Positions 33,701-43,445 of a stretch of 64,000 nt of DNA are shown here, in pieces; positions within the stretch are counted from its first letter, which is position 1; every line of letters starts with the position of its first letter. A program made the translations under genes and the position numbers. The notes below the pieces were generated by a model. It worked only from the letters and a program-made list of their open reading frames with translations, made no database searches and was not told the DNA's origin. This DNA comes from Euonymus europaeus (Eukaryota; Streptophyta; Magnoliopsida; Celastrales; Celastraceae): contig OY756970.1 of the NCBI GenBank assembly GCA_963580455.1, forward strand, positions 4,340,001 to 4,404,000, written 5' to 3'.

Positions 33701-36700
33701 AGAATGAGTTTTTCTTATCATCCGCAAACAGATGGCCAAACTGAGGTCATCAATAGATGTTTAGAAGCTTACTTGAGGTGTTTTGTTAATGGGTGTCCGA
33801 AGAGGTGGTTAAAAGGGTTGATGTGGGCTGAGTACTGGTACAATTCTACTTACCATAGTTCTACTAACATGACCCCTTATCAAGCGCTATATGGTAGAGA
33901 ACCACCTATTTTATTGAAGTATTCGGAAGAAAGTTCTTTGGTTGAAGTGGACCAACAATTGAGAGACCGTGATGAGCTTATTAAAGAGCTCAAGGATTGT
34001 CTTAATGCTGCTCAGGATTACATGAAACAAGTGGCTGATGCCAAGCGAAGAGATGTTACATTTGCTCCTGGTGATTGGGTCTATATTCGTTTACAGCCAT
34101 ACCGCTACAAGTCTGTCTCAATCCGAACAAATGAGAAATTAAGTCCCCGTTATTTTGGTCCTTACAGAATCTTGGAGAAGCTAGGACCCGTGGCTTACCG
34201 TTTGGAATTGCCTGCCTCAGCAAAAATCCACCCAGTTTTTCACATCTCACAACTGAAACGTGGAATGGGAGGGGGCCAGCATTCTTTGCCTTTGCCTGAG
34301 TCTTTATCAGAGGATATGCAGTTAGATATAATTCCAGATCAGGTGTTAAGGTACCGGGCGGGACCTAATGGAGGCTCTGTTTTGGTTCGTTGGAAGGGTC
34401 TGCCAACCAGTGATGATTCATGGGAGACTTTTGATGATGTTAATCTTCGTTTTCCCCAATTTCACCTTGAGGACAAGGTGCATCTTTTAGGGGAGAGTAC
34501 TGATAAAGCTGGCCTGGTTTATACAAGGAAAACTAAAGGGTAGTTGGGGAATATTGTATTTTTGTTAAGGGCAGTTTTGTATTTTGTGTTTGGGGTAGTC
34601 AAAGAGGGTTTCGGGGGTTCTCTGTTGGTTGTCGAGTTTGTATGTTTTGTCTTTGTATTGGAGGTGCAACCCCTCGTGTTGGCTTGCTGGACTGCTGTGG
34701 ATTTATCAGATTCCTATCAGAACAATAATTTTTCTAACCGGCGTACTTGTTAACTTTTTAGATCATATCTAAGTTATTCTGTGATCAGTGATCACATTGT
34801 GTTCATGAACTCATGATTCACTTGTCATCTCAACACTTGCCATAGATGGCTGTCCCTTTTCTTTTACGTTGCTCAATTTAACATGAGACTTTTTACAAAT
34901 CTTTTTTTCTACCTATCTTCACTTTGTAATTGTTAAAGAACAAAAAGTTGTACTTTACGGTTTCTCCTAGCTTTAAGGGCCTTTCGAGTATGGATAAAGT
35001 ATCATGGTTAAAAAACATTTAACTAAAAGTAGTTGTTCAGAATGTTTCTGCATCTTGATTCAATTTCATAATGCATCATGTGGAATTGCAGCAATATTTG
35101 CTACTGTGTGTTTTTAAATTTTAACAAAGTAAGTTGGGTCTTTGGGGTATAAAATTTGTTTTTCTTGGAATTTTCAGCATTTTCTTTGCAACATAGTGAT
35201 GGTTTACTTACTGTGTCAAAATGTCGTGCTTGCTGAAGAATTCGTGTTGTTTTTCGTTTGTCTGTTCACAGAGCTCTAGTTAGAAGTATGGGTGAGATAT
35301 TATTCCTCTGTGGCGGTTACAAAAGGGCGGTGATTGCAACTCTGAGTTCTTTTGGCCCCGAAGACATTTCAACAGATGAGGTAAGTTGAATTCGACACTG
35401 ATGTTAATGTGCCTCTGCAACATTTAATTGAAGGTTATGTTTGAGCATGTTGTGATCATGAACACTTCTGTTGTATGAACTTTACTGATAGGTAACATTT
35501 TGAATTTTTCAGATAATTGCAAAAGCGCTTGAAGGTCTTACAATTGAATCAGCTTCTGATTTACAGAAGTTCTTGAGGGTTGATGAATATGCTTCACAAG
35601 CAAGTGCATTTCAGAGGCTTGATGTGATGATTCCTGTTTTCGAAAGCCGTATGGGGGCAATGTTATTTCTTATTTCTGCTTTACTTTCTCGAGGGCTGGT
35701 ATGCTTGTTTCCTTGCAAGTTCTCCCTTTAATTTTGTTTTTTAATAATTTCCCTTTCGGGTATGCAACATCCTCATCTAAATATCTAATGAGTGTACGGT
35801 ATAGTGGGCTCAAAAAATGCAAACCTGCTATGGGCATTCTGGGTTTCATGGGGCATGCTTGACTAGCTAACGAGTCAAACTTGGGCCCTGATACTGGATC
35901 TTTCACTATAGAACCTGACGTCCTGAGCACAAACTGCTTTGGGCTTTTGCTCTCGTCCTGTGAGGAAAGTATTTAAAATATTTGAATGAGATCATTTTGT
36001 GTAGAAACTAGAAAGTACTTCTATCTTAATCTTATAAGTTTGATGCTCTTTCTTAATGGTCAAAGATTTACTTGAATACCAACACTCTGGAACAAAATGA
36101 TAATTTTTTTTGTTACACGTATCTCATTTTGAAATAGACACACATGGAAATAACTCAGCTTTGTGGCTCGAATTTTCAAGCTTCTCTTGAGTTCAATCTG
36201 AACTCATATTCTGTAATTCTAATGGAGCTGACCTTGAATGACCTTTTCTTTTGTTTGCTTGTTTTTGCAACTCGACACCATTTAAATGATAAATGACTCT
36301 CGTGCACTGGGTTTCTGTAGTGGCCGGGTTCGGGGACATGCAAGATGTACATAACATGTGACATTTAACATGTGACATTTAGTTTGCACCCCCACAAGTT
36401 GCAACTCTACCATTGGGCCACATGTTCGCATGTAGAGGGGGGTGCGATCATACCAACATTAATGCATTGGATCCCATCCGAACTCCACATTTAAATAATG
36501 TTATTAATTTGTATCTGCTAGTTATGTATTACTGAATTATTTGCGTATTTTGATAAGTTATATCGGTATTTGGGATGCAGTGGAGGTTTTTCTCCCGGTT
36601 TAAAGTGATGCAGAAGCATCAAATAGGAGTTTTTTTTTTTAATGAGATATATTTTATTGAAGAACCAAGAAGGTGCAGTGAGGGCAAATGGTCTATTCAA

Positions 36701-38457
36701 TCTTTCTTAATTTTAAAATTAATGAGTTCCTTTTTTTTGCATAATGCCTCAGACAATCTTTAGGTTACCGAAGTCTCAAGTTTGTGGCCTTGAGCAGTTC
36801 CCTTTAACCTGGATACAGGTTAAGTTTGAATCTTATTTTGCATTCCCTTCATTGATGGTCCTTGAATCTAATGCTGTTGATCTAAAACCCAACAGTTAGC
36901 AATTTGGAAATTTAATTTACGAGATGCTAAACTGTTTTTAGGTTTTATAAATAAAGGCCAAAGTGGTAGACAGATGAAACAATGGAAGTTGAAAATGAAG
37001 GAGTCTAGTCCTAGGAAGATCCTATGTCAAAAAAAAAACAGCAATTGGCTGGTAACCTTTATTTTTGGAAGATGAAATTTGGATGATGCTTTTTAGTTCT
37101 TATGCACACATGGTCAAAGATGACTTATAACTGGGTAGGAAGGGGAAGGAGTGCTTAACCATTATCTTTTTGTAATTCATGGTTTGCATTTTGCTTTCTG
37201 TCCTTGTGTACTGCTGATAATATTTTCAGCATTTTATTGATAGCGGTTGAATATTTTTCAGCCAGTATGCTTGCCTTTCATCCCCTTCTATCTTTCCATT
37301 GCAATTATAAATCTGCTAGATCTTTCTCCTGATCATTAACTACTCATTTTATTCTCCTCTTTGGAAGAAGTGTTTAAATTGTGTATATTGTTTCTCCTTT
37401 CATATAGGACTCCGTTCAAGCTGACAGGGATGATCCCAGCCTGCCTCTAGTTACTGCACCATTTGGCCATGCCTCACAGGTATATAAACATACACCCACG
37501 GATGAATGAAACAACTTTCCTTTTCTTTTATTGTATTTCTTTCCTTCTTGCTGTGCTCCCATGATTGGGGATACATATTGGTGGCGCTTGTATTTTTATA
37601 TGTATCTTATATAATCAGTGTTAAATGGTGCAAAACAGGAAATTGTAAATCTACTGCTCTGCGGACAGGCAGTGCCAAATGTATTTGACGGGAGGATGGA
37701 TCTAGGTGGTGGTATGTTTTTGAAAGGCATATCAACAAACGTGGAAGTAGGATTTCTCACTCTGCTAGAATCCCTCAATTTTTGTAAGGTGGGCCAGCAT
37801 TTGAAATGCCCGAATTGGCCGTTATGGGTTGTTGGGAGTGAATCCCATTATACAGTCTTGTTTGCTCTTGATACTAGTGTTCAAGAGGAGAATGAACTGG
37901 AAGAAAGGGAATCACAGATTCGGAAAGCTTTTGATGCCCAAGATCAGAGTGGAGGTGGCGGTTTTATTAGTGTTGAAGGTTTCCATCAGGTTCTCAGAGA
38001 TGCAAAGATTAGACTTCCTCCTGAGAAAGTTGAGCAGCTTTCCAGTACAGGCTTTATTGTCTGGAGTGAATTTTGGCAAGTTATCCTGGATTTGGACAAA
38101 ACCCTGGGAGGTCTAAAAGATTCAAGTGGTTCGATGGGCAAGAAGGTTTTTGACCTTTACCATTTTAATGGAATTGCAAAGTCAGATTTGAATGGTGGCC
38201 AGGCAACATCTGGGGGAGAGACCCCTGTACAAAGACCCAGGCTTACAAAATTGACGGTTTCTGTTCCTCCAAGGTGGTCTCCTGAGGAGTACTTGGCGAC
38301 TGTGCCCGCTGGTCCTTGTGCGGATGAGTCAACAGGTAAAGACACTGAAGTTTCTAAACCTGAGCCTTCTCAGCATGCACCTTTGGTGGACTGCATTAGA
38401 ACACGCTGGCCACGTGCCATCTGCAACTGGATGGGGGATCCCCCTAGTATAGTCTGA
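23466..38457 (+). CDS. MINDY-3/4-type deubiquitinase with UIM and EF-hand-like region (7 exons)
   Basis: The product is a plant member of the MINDY (FAM188/DUF4205) family of cysteine proteases that trim ubiquitin chains. Seven exons joined by GT-AG introns (23466-23875, 26649-26727, 28639-28790, 35272-35380, 35513-35698, 37408-37479, 37639-38457) give 1827 nt, 608 residues plus TGA, with phases fitting at every junction. Residues 5-19 form a ubiquitin-interacting motif (LxxALxxS). Q150 and C156 in [11 protein letters not shown] are the probable oxyanion and nucleophile residues, and H406 in [10 protein letters not shown] the catalytic His. Residues about 428-480 look like a degenerate EF-hand ([18 protein letters not shown]). 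The Arabidopsis homologue I know has a similar length (about 600 aa). Intron 3 (6.5 kb) holds nested retroelements in sense orientation. Confidence 0.9.
24702..24791 (+). repeat. (TC)n microsatellite, about 45 repeats
   Basis: An uninterrupted CT run of about 90 bases in intron 1 of the MINDY gene. The minus-strand Arg/Glu open frame (24674-24913) is its translation and is not a gene. Such a run is expected to vary in length between individuals. Confidence 0.95.
25415..25926 (-). mobile_element. Possible Copia-type solo LTR in intron 1
   Basis: Starts TGTTGGGGAAATTACTAG. Its reverse complement contains GAGTTTTCCACGTTAAATTC, a string typical of the 3' part of Copia LTRs. The other end is not clear (a TTGATCA near 25920-25926 is one option) and no target duplication was found. 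Confidence 0.35.
26649..26727 (+). CDS. MINDY gene exon 2 (catalytic Cys exon)
   Basis: A 79-nt exon between TCCTTTAG and GTAATT. It encodes [14 protein letters not shown] followed by [13 protein letters not shown], with the nucleophilic Cys. Confidence 0.9.
26728..28638 (+). other. MINDY intron 2, no gene seen
   Basis: A 1.9-kb AT-rich intron. Short open frames (for example 26917-27144) have no recognisable domain. A GGACCAAGAAGGTGCAG string near 28356 recurs near 36661 in intron 5 (AACCAAGAAGGTGCAGTGAG), hinting at scraps of the same dispersed repeat. Confidence 0.6.
28639..28790 (+). CDS. MINDY gene exon 3
   Basis: A 152-nt exon from after TTGTGCAG to GCAAG before GTGATG. It encodes [17 protein letters not shown] and a Ser/Ala-rich linker. 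The donor GTGATG is weaker than usual, and the following intron is the one invaded by retroelements. Confidence 0.85.
29552..29759 (+). repeat. 5' LTR of the Reina-like element
   Basis: 208 bp, TGATAAAG to TTTATCA, with 7-bp terminal inversion. One base away from the primer binding site TGGTATCGGAGG. Confidence 0.95.
29788..31095 (+). CDS. Gag of the Reina-like element
   Basis: The ATG at 29788 is the first after the primer binding site. A longer frame reading from 29680 runs through the LTR and is not preferred. Order: N-terminal coiled coil ([20 protein letters not shown]), Retrotrans_gag domain ([20 protein letters not shown] to LNSPVSKPG), basic linker, and a perfect zinc knuckle [14 protein letters not shown] (C-x2-C-x4-H-x4-C) near 30857. 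After an acidic stretch the frame ends at TGA 31093-31095. Related elements encode one gag-pol frame, so a lost base near 31066 in the GGGG run probably separated gag from protease. A programmed shift is less likely. Confidence 0.88.
   Translation: MTRSKMAEQNEMMRKELDQVKLEVSTMKSLMEGFNSKIEMFEGFSSKMEALTEALMKGKHQEIDPPPDFPLENLGVGNVHAQTVQDVGEGSIRTVNGQRLGEVDRFDLRFRKLELPVFSGDDPEGWVFRVDRYFRCNRVSESEKLMAISVCLEGKALHWYLYRDANSPFRSWVHFQEALLRRFRGSSSGGRYEALMSIRQSTTVDDYTDRFELLMARVPDAPEEVLMDAFINGLKRAVQAELRLRKPATLQEMMEEANLVEARNWALLNSPVSKPGLGESKTSGGYKGESNKLAKVSLSSPTEKWIPQEKWNRSGVAKDGFKRDREMARTGVGTEKRLTPKRLTAEEEQYKRKKGLCFRCPEKYHPGHICKNGQFQLLLAAVEGDSEEFVDTNEELLVEEESEEPAVGITMNAMVGFSSHKTMTLRGHKLAAEKW
31089..32375 (+). 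pseudogene. Pol part 1: protease and RT of the Reina-like element
   Basis: Starts in a 7-base overlap with gag. The protease active site is [13 protein letters not shown] at 31101. RT has [50 protein letters not shown] and the catalytic [13 protein letters not shown]. The frame is destroyed by a 32-bp tandem duplication (32274-32305 and 32306-32337), after which about 13 unrelated residues are added before a stop. Confidence 0.88.
32274..32337 (+). repeat. 32-bp tandem duplication breaking RT
   Basis: Two perfect adjacent copies beginning ATTGAGTATCTGGGTCATAT and ending CTCGTGG. Because 32 is not a multiple of three, the downstream pol is out of frame. Confidence 0.95.
32342..34543 (+). CDS. 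Pol part 2: RT connection, RNase H, integrase and chromodomain
   Basis: A 733-codon frame that continues the polyprotein after the 32-bp duplication. RNase [21 protein letters not shown] and [10 protein letters not shown]. Integrase zinc finger: H-H-C-C within [12 protein letters not shown] and [12 protein letters not shown] core: [10 protein letters not shown] at 33452, VSDRDRVF at 33630, [10 protein letters not shown] at 33730. [19 protein letters not shown] leads to a chromodomain ([20 protein letters not shown]) that in chromoviruses steers integration to heterochromatin. The last 14 codons lie in the 3' LTR, a known Reina trait. The ATG at 32342 is incidental; the frame is not expected to be expressed alone. 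Confidence 0.9.
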   Translation: MAADPKKLECMTKWPIPTDVKELRGFLGLTGYYRRFVKNYGIIARPLTALLKKNSFHWDERSTAAFEQLKECMTSAPVLAVPNFSKTFVLETDASGKGFGAVLMQEGRPVAFLSQAFSERAQLKSVYERELMAIVFATQRWRHYLLGTKFIIRTDQQSIKYLGEQRVLTLEQQKWLSKLLGFNFDIQYKPGKSNVAADALSRRQQFFAMEFFSEREEAVEQSMLSSIQIQLCALSKIHCADFSELADETQADASLRCIIQELIVDPLSHPNYKARQGVLFFKDRLVIPKSSPKIPQLLREFHSTPGGGHSGVFRTYKRLPNVVYWEGMEGDIKKFVAACESCLQNKHATSKPAGLLQPLPIPQRAWEDVSMDFIGGLPRVQGMDTILVVVDRLTKYSHFIALGHPYGAKEVAAVFAKEVVRLHGFPQSIVSDRDRVFISYFWKELFRLAGTELRMSFSYHPQTDGQTEVINRCLEAYLRCFVNGCPKRWLKGLMWAEYWYNSTYHSSTNMTPYQALYGREPPILLKYSEESSLVEVDQQLRDRDELIKELKDCLNAAQDYMKQVADAKRRDVTFAPGDWVYIRLQPYRYKSVSIRTNEKLSPRYFGPYRILEKLGPVAYRLELPASAKIHPVFHISQLKRGMGGGQHSLPLPESLSEDMQLDIIPDQVLRYRAGPNGGSVLVRWKGLPTSDDSWETFDDVNLRFPQFHLEDKVHLLGESTDKAGLVYTRKTKG
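34501..34708 (+). repeat. 3' LTR of the Reina-like element
   Basis: 208 bp. It differs from the 5' copy at one visible site (CAACCC here, CAGCCC at 29719). Confidence 0.95.
35272..35380 (+). CDS. MINDY gene exon 4
   Basis: A 109-nt exon after TTCACAG encoding [20 protein letters not shown] and [15 protein letters not shown], ending GATGAG before GTAAGT. Confidence 0.9.
35513..35698 (+). CDS. MINDY gene exon 5
   Basis: A 186-nt exon encoding [20 protein letters not shown] through ALLSRGL, including the hydrophobic [15 protein letters not shown] helix. Flanked by TTTTTCAG and GTATGC. Confidence 0.9.
35699..37407 (+). other. MINDY intron 5, no gene seen
   Basis: A 1.7-kb intron. It contains an A/T-rich LINE-tail-like patch at 36628-36690 and no credible coding sequence. 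Short minus-strand frames (35670-35930, 36176-36378) are chance. Confidence 0.6.
37408..37479 (+). CDS. MINDY gene exon 6
   Basis: A 72-nt, 24-codon exon ([20 protein letters not shown] and HASQ) between CATATAG and GTATAT. It continues the family text directly into exon 7. Confidence 0.9.
37639..38457 (+). CDS. MINDY gene exon 7 (catalytic His, EF-hand-like region, stop)
   Basis: Starts after AAAACAG with [20 protein letters not shown]. It carries the [11 protein letters not shown]is motif and the EF-hand-like segment, and ends with [19 protein letters not shown] then TGA at 38455-38457. Confidence 0.9.
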   Translation, partial: EIVNLLLCGQAVPNVFDGRMDLGGGMFLKGISTNVEVGFLTLLESLNFCKVGQHLKCPNWPLWVVGSESHYTVLFALDTSVQEENELEERESQIRKAFDAQDQSGGGGFISVEGFHQVLRDAKIRLPPEKVEQLSSTGFIVWSEFWQVILDLDKTLGGLKDSSGSMGKKVFDLYHFNGIAKSDLNGGQATSGGETPVQRPRLTKLTVSVPPRWSPEEYLATVPAGPCADESTGKDTEVSKPEPSQHAPLVDCIRTRWPRAICNWMGDPPSIV

Positions 38458-39279
38458 ATGCTTGTCAACCATATTTATTGTGATCCTGTTGAAGTTTTGG
38501 AGAGAGAATCATTTGTCGAAAAGCAAATCTTGTTTAAGCAGCAAATACAAGCTTCCGGTGTTTAAAAATATACCAACATGGATATGAGTTGTTCCCCTGC
38601 CCCCCTTGAATTTTATTTGTAGACTTTGTGCAACACCATTTGACGATGTGCATTATTGTAGCTTTCGTAGTCCTAATTCGATTTTGGCATCAAAAAGATT
38701 GAAGGGAAAGAAAAAGCTTGTGTCAAATTGATTGGTAGATCCCATATGTAAAATACATCGATGTTTATTTGGTAGAGGATTTGTGCGCTTGAGAAATGTC
38801 AATATTGAATATTGAACCATTTCTTGCTGTTCTCTTGCAGCAACGTTGCCCTACCTGTCTGCTAGAGGTAATTATTGTTGTACAATGAGTACTTTATCAA
38901 GTGTTTGAGATTGCAATTTTTGGTGAAGTGTAATGTAGATCACTCCAACGGCGCAAAAATGATACTTGATAGCTGGACATTTGCACGTATTCACCATCCT
39001 TAGTTTAGCGGTTAATAATATCTCATGTGTTTGTCAGTTTGAGCATTGAGTTTTGGAGTTGGTGGGATCAGTGAAAAATCCAGAAAATTGATTAAGGGCG
39101 GGCATGGTTAGTGGCGGAGTGATGAATTTATAGAAGGGAGTCAAAGGCTACCCAAATTATTTTTAGATATGAGTTTCAAAATTAAGATATTAGGCCTAAA
39201 TCTATATATAATGAGTGTAATTTTTAACTTTTGGGGATTTTTGCTTGATTGATCGGCTCTTAAACTAAAAATATAAAAA
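38458..39279. other. 3' UTR and downstream region of the MINDY gene
   Basis: The 3' UTR probably occupies the first few hundred bases. I see no textbook AATAAA. No other gene is visible up to the Copia LTR at 39280. Confidence 0.5.
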
Positions 39280-39451
39280 TGTTGATATTAAATAATAATT
39301 AAAAGCACTGATAAAAGAAAGATGAGAGGAAAGACGGAGAGAATCTCAAAAAGGGTGTTATTCCTCTGCATCTCTTTATGCAACTTGTATATAGAAGGTT
39401 TGATACAACTTTAAACAAACTAATAATAAATTTGATACAAAATTTCAACCG

Positions 39452-39677
39452 TGTTGGAATTAAGTAACTATCGAACAAACAGGAGAAACTAGATGATAGG
39501 CAACGAAAGAAAGATAGAGAATATAGAGAACTTTGTGAATAATATCTCTGTAAAAGCAGCCACCACTTTTCTTCCTCTCTTATATTGATATATATAGATA
39601 TAATATGTATTATAAAAATCCACACCTAACTTTAATTGACATATGTGGTCATTCACTATAAATATTAATCTATAACA
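39452..39677 (-). repeat. 3' LTR of the young Copia
   Basis: 226 bp, TGTTGGAATTAAG to ATCTATAACA as read on the plus strand. The polypurine tract abuts at 39678. Confidence 0.95.
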
Positions 39678-39905
39678 CTCCCCCTTGGATGATCACATTA
39701 TACAAAGAATATGTCTCATTAAAAACCCTACTAAGGAAAAACTCAATGAGATAAAAATCTTAGTGAAGAAAAATAGTACATTATTCCTATATATCAACTG
39801 ACTAAGAGTAGTGCAGAAAATTGCCTCGTTAAAACCTTGCCAAGGAAAACCCAGTGGGAAAAACCATTGGACGAAGGAAAAATAGTACAATTCTTATCAC
39901 TGTCT

Positions 39906-42900
39906 TCATGTTTTTACTCCCCCTGATTCAAGTAGACATCTGAGCTGCCGCATACCAATGTTATAGACCAACTTTTTGAATGTTACCGGTGGTAACGCCT
40001 TAGTTAATAAATCTGCTAGATTATCACAAGAGTGAATCTGTTGAATATCAATATCACCACTCTTCTGGAGTTCATGTGTACTGAAGAATTTCAGGGAGAT
40101 GTGTTTAGTCCTGTCACCTTTTATATATCCTCCGCGGAGTTGAACTATACATGCAACATTGTCTTCGTATAATATAGTGGGAATACTTTTAACAGATTGT
40201 AATCCACACTTCTCTTGAATATGAGAAATAATTCCTCTCAGCCATACACATTCTCGACTAGCTTCGTAAATGGCTACTATCTCAGAATGATTAGAGGAAG
40301 TTGCTATAAGTGTTTGCTTTACTGATTTCCAAGAAATAGCAGTATTTCCAAAAAGAAATACATAACCAGTTTGAGACTTTGCATTATGAGGATCAGATAA
40401 ATAACCAGCATCTGCATATCCAGTCAACTGAGATTTGGATTCATATGAATATAATAGTCCCAAGTCAGTTGTACCTCGTAGATATCGCAGAATATGTTTA
40501 ATTCCATTCCAGTGTCGTCGAGTAGGAGCAGAACTATACCTTGCCAACAGATTTACAGCAAATGCAATATCTGGCCTAGTACAATTGGCTAAATACATCA
40601 AAGATCCAATTGCACTTAAATATGGTACTTCTGGACCGAGTAATGTCTCCCCCTCATCTTGAGGTCGAAATGGATCTTTCTTAACATCAAGAGATCGAAC
40701 TACCATTGGAGAACTCAAAGGATATACTTTATCCATGTAGAACTGTTTCAATACCTTTTCAGTATAGGTAGATTGATGAAGAAAGATACCATGATTCAAA
40801 TGTTCGATCTGCAGACCAAGAAAATATTTTGTCATTCCCAGATCTTTCATTTCAAATTCTGCCTTTAAATAATTAGCAGCTTTAGTGAGTTCTTCAGGAG
40901 TTCCAACTAAATTTATATCATCAACATAAACAGCGATTATTACAAATCCGGAGACAGACTTTTTAATAACTACGCATGGACAAATTGGATCATTTGTAAA
41001 TCCCTCTTTAATAAGATACTCACTTAATCGGTTGTACCACATGCGTCCAGATTGTTTTAATCCATATAGTGAACACTGAAGTTTAATTGAACACAATCCT
41101 CGAGGCTTTGCTTCAGGCAACTGAAATCCTTCAGGAATTTTCATATAAATTTCACTATCCAGCGATCCATATAAATAAGCTGTTACAACGTCCATAAGAC
41201 GCATAGTCAATCGTTCAGCGACTGTAAAACCAATTAAAAATCTAAAAGTGATTCCATCCATGACAGGAGAATATGTTTCATCATAATCAATTCCAGGTCT
41301 CTGTGAGAAACCTTGTGCTACAAGTCTTGCTTTATAACGAGTAATCTCATTATTCTCATTACGCTTGCGCACAAATACCCATTTGAATCCCACTGGTTGA
41401 ACACCCTCTGGTGTCTGGACTATTGGTCCAAAAACTTCTCTTTTTGATAGAGAATTTAATTCTGTTGTCATAGCCTCTTTCCATTTAGACCAATCACTTC
41501 TATGTTGACATTCATCAACAAATCTAGGCTCAGGATCCTCATTACTTCTAGTAATGTCTGTAGCCACCGCATATGCAAAAATATGATCAATAATAATCTT
41601 ATTTCTATCCCAACTTTCTTCATGACTTATTGAGTGCTCTTTATTTTCATTATCAGGTACATGTATCTCTTCAAGAGATATGTTTTTAGAAGATTGGGAT
41701 ATATTAAGTATATTATCTTCAGGAGCAATCTCTACAGGAGTATTCTCAACATGAGCAATATACTCTTCAGGAGTAGGCTCTACTAGAGCTTCGGTAGGAA
41801 TTTGAACATTTCTCTTTCGGGGAAATCTATCTTTAGCTCCCATTGGTCTTCCACGTTTCTGACGTGGTTTCCCTTCATCACTTGTTATTATTCCTTCAGG
41901 GATATTGATACGTGCAGTAGAATTTCTAGCAGGAATATGTGACTGTAAAACTCTTGAAGTATCAGTAAATACATCTGGCAGTTGATTAGCCATACCTTGC
42001 AAATGAACAATTTTCTGAACTTCAAGTTCACATTGATTTGTTCGTGGATCAAAATGAGATTGAGTCACCGTATTCCAAGAAATATTATCATGCTTATGAG
42101 GCTCATAAATTGTGCTTCCTAAAGAAGGAAAAACAGTTTCATCAAACTGACAATCTGCAAATCTAGCTTTGAAAACATCACCAGTTTGTGGTTCAAGATA
42201 CCGAATAATAGAAGGAGAATCAAAACCGACATAAATAACAAGTTGACGTTGCGGTCCCATCTTTGTGCGTTGTGGAGGTGAAATAGGAACATACACAGCA
42301 CAACCAAAAATACGAAGATGTGAAATATTAGGTTGAGAACCTAACACTAGTTGTAAAGGTGAATATGAATGATGAGCAGAAGGTCTGACTCGAATTAATG
42401 ATGCAGCATGTAATATGGCATGTCCCTAAGCATTAAAAGATAATTTACTTTTCAAAAGCATAGGTCTAGCAATCAACTGAAGACGTTTTATTAAAGACTC
42501 TGCTAAACCATTTTGAGTATGAATATGTGCAACAGAATATTCAACATCTATTCCCAGTGACATACAATAGTCATTGAATGCTTTTGAAGTAAACTCACCA
42601 GCATTATCTAGTCGAACAAATTTAATGGGATAATCTGGAAACTGTGCACGTAAGCGAATAATTTGAGCTAAGAACCTAGCAAATGCAACATTACGAGTAG
42701 ATAATAAGCACACATGTGACCATTTAGATGATGCATCTATTAGAACCATAAAATAACGAAATGGTCCACATGATGGATGAATAGGTCCACATATATCTCT
42801 CTGAATACGTTGCAAAAAGTTAGGAGATTCAACACCTACCTTCAGGGTTGATGGTCTTACAATCAACTTTCCTTGTGAGCATGCAACACACAAGTGATCT

Positions 42901-43445
42901 TTAGGTAAAATAAACTTCTGGTTTTTTAATGGATGTCCATTTGTATTTTCAATTATTCTACGCATCATTGTAGAACCTGAGTGACCAAGACGATCATGCC
43001 AAAGTACAGATTCCTTAGAATTATAACACTTCTGGTGTATCACAACATGTGTTTCAAACCATTTTATACGTGCATGATACAAACCCGAAGAAAACGCCAT
43101 AAATTTTTCTAGTTTAAGCTTCTGGCTTGAAATGATAGAAGTAATATATAGATAATCTTTATTACCTTCTCTACCAGACTCAAAATGATATCCATTTTGA
43201 CGAATATCTTTGAAACTCAATAAATTTCTTTGTGATTTGGGTGAATATAATGCCTCCTCAATATATATTTTTGTTCCTTTTGGTAAGATAATAGTAGCTC
43301 TTCCAGAACCTTCAACTATTTTGGATGTGCCCGAGATGGTATCTACATTTGCTTCAAGCAATATCAAGTGTAAGAAATATTTTTTATGTTTAAGGATAGT
43401 GTGAGTCGTTGCACTATCAATCAAACATGTATCTTCATCTACCAT
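39906..43445 (-). pseudogene. Copia pol: protease, integrase, RT, RNase H with one nonsense codon
   Basis: Two frames (43445-42426 and 42347-39906) are one reading frame broken by TAG at 42424-42426, where relatives have Trp. Order: protease DSATTHTIL, GAG_pre-integrase WHDRLGHSGSTMMRRI with a CxxC (CVACSQGK), and integrase core (DICGPIHPSCGPFRYFM, RLDNAGEFTSKAFNDYC, NGLAESLIKR). RT follows with GFKWVFVRKRNENNEITRYK, YDETYSPVMDGITFR and the catalytic VYVDDINLVG. RNase H has YLSDPHNAKSQTGYVFLFG and DLLTKALP. The protein ends CLLESGGVKT. The family normally encodes all this in one polyprotein. Confidence 0.9.

Larger units (their letters stand above)
29552..34708 (+). mobile_element. Young Reina-like chromovirus (Ty3/Gypsy), 5.16 kb
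   Basis: Two 208-bp LTRs (29552-29759, 34501-34708) begin TGATAAAGCTGGCC and end GGATTTATCA. They differ at one base by my reading. The flanking GATTC pentamers (29547-29551, 34709-34713) are identical. A primer binding site TGGTATCGGAGGC at 29761 resembles the initiator-Met tRNA site. Inside lie gag, protease, RT, RNase H, integrase and a chromodomain. Short LTRs, total size and RT text fit the Reina clade. It has two frame-breaking lesions, so it is recent but probably defective. It lies in sense orientation within an intron. Confidence 0.92.
29257..34724 (+). mobile_element. Old solo LTR in MINDY intron 3, split by a younger element
   Basis: The LTR starts TGTTAGCGTGAATAAGG at 29257 and ends TATCAGAACA at 34724. 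It has a perfect ATAAT target duplication (29252-29256 and 34725-34729). Removing the young element and one copy of its GATTC duplication leaves about 306 bp. CTATATAAGCC at 29404 is a likely TATA box. The ends (TGTT...AACA) and size fit a Copia-type LTR, but no coding part exists to prove the superfamily. Confidence 0.75.
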
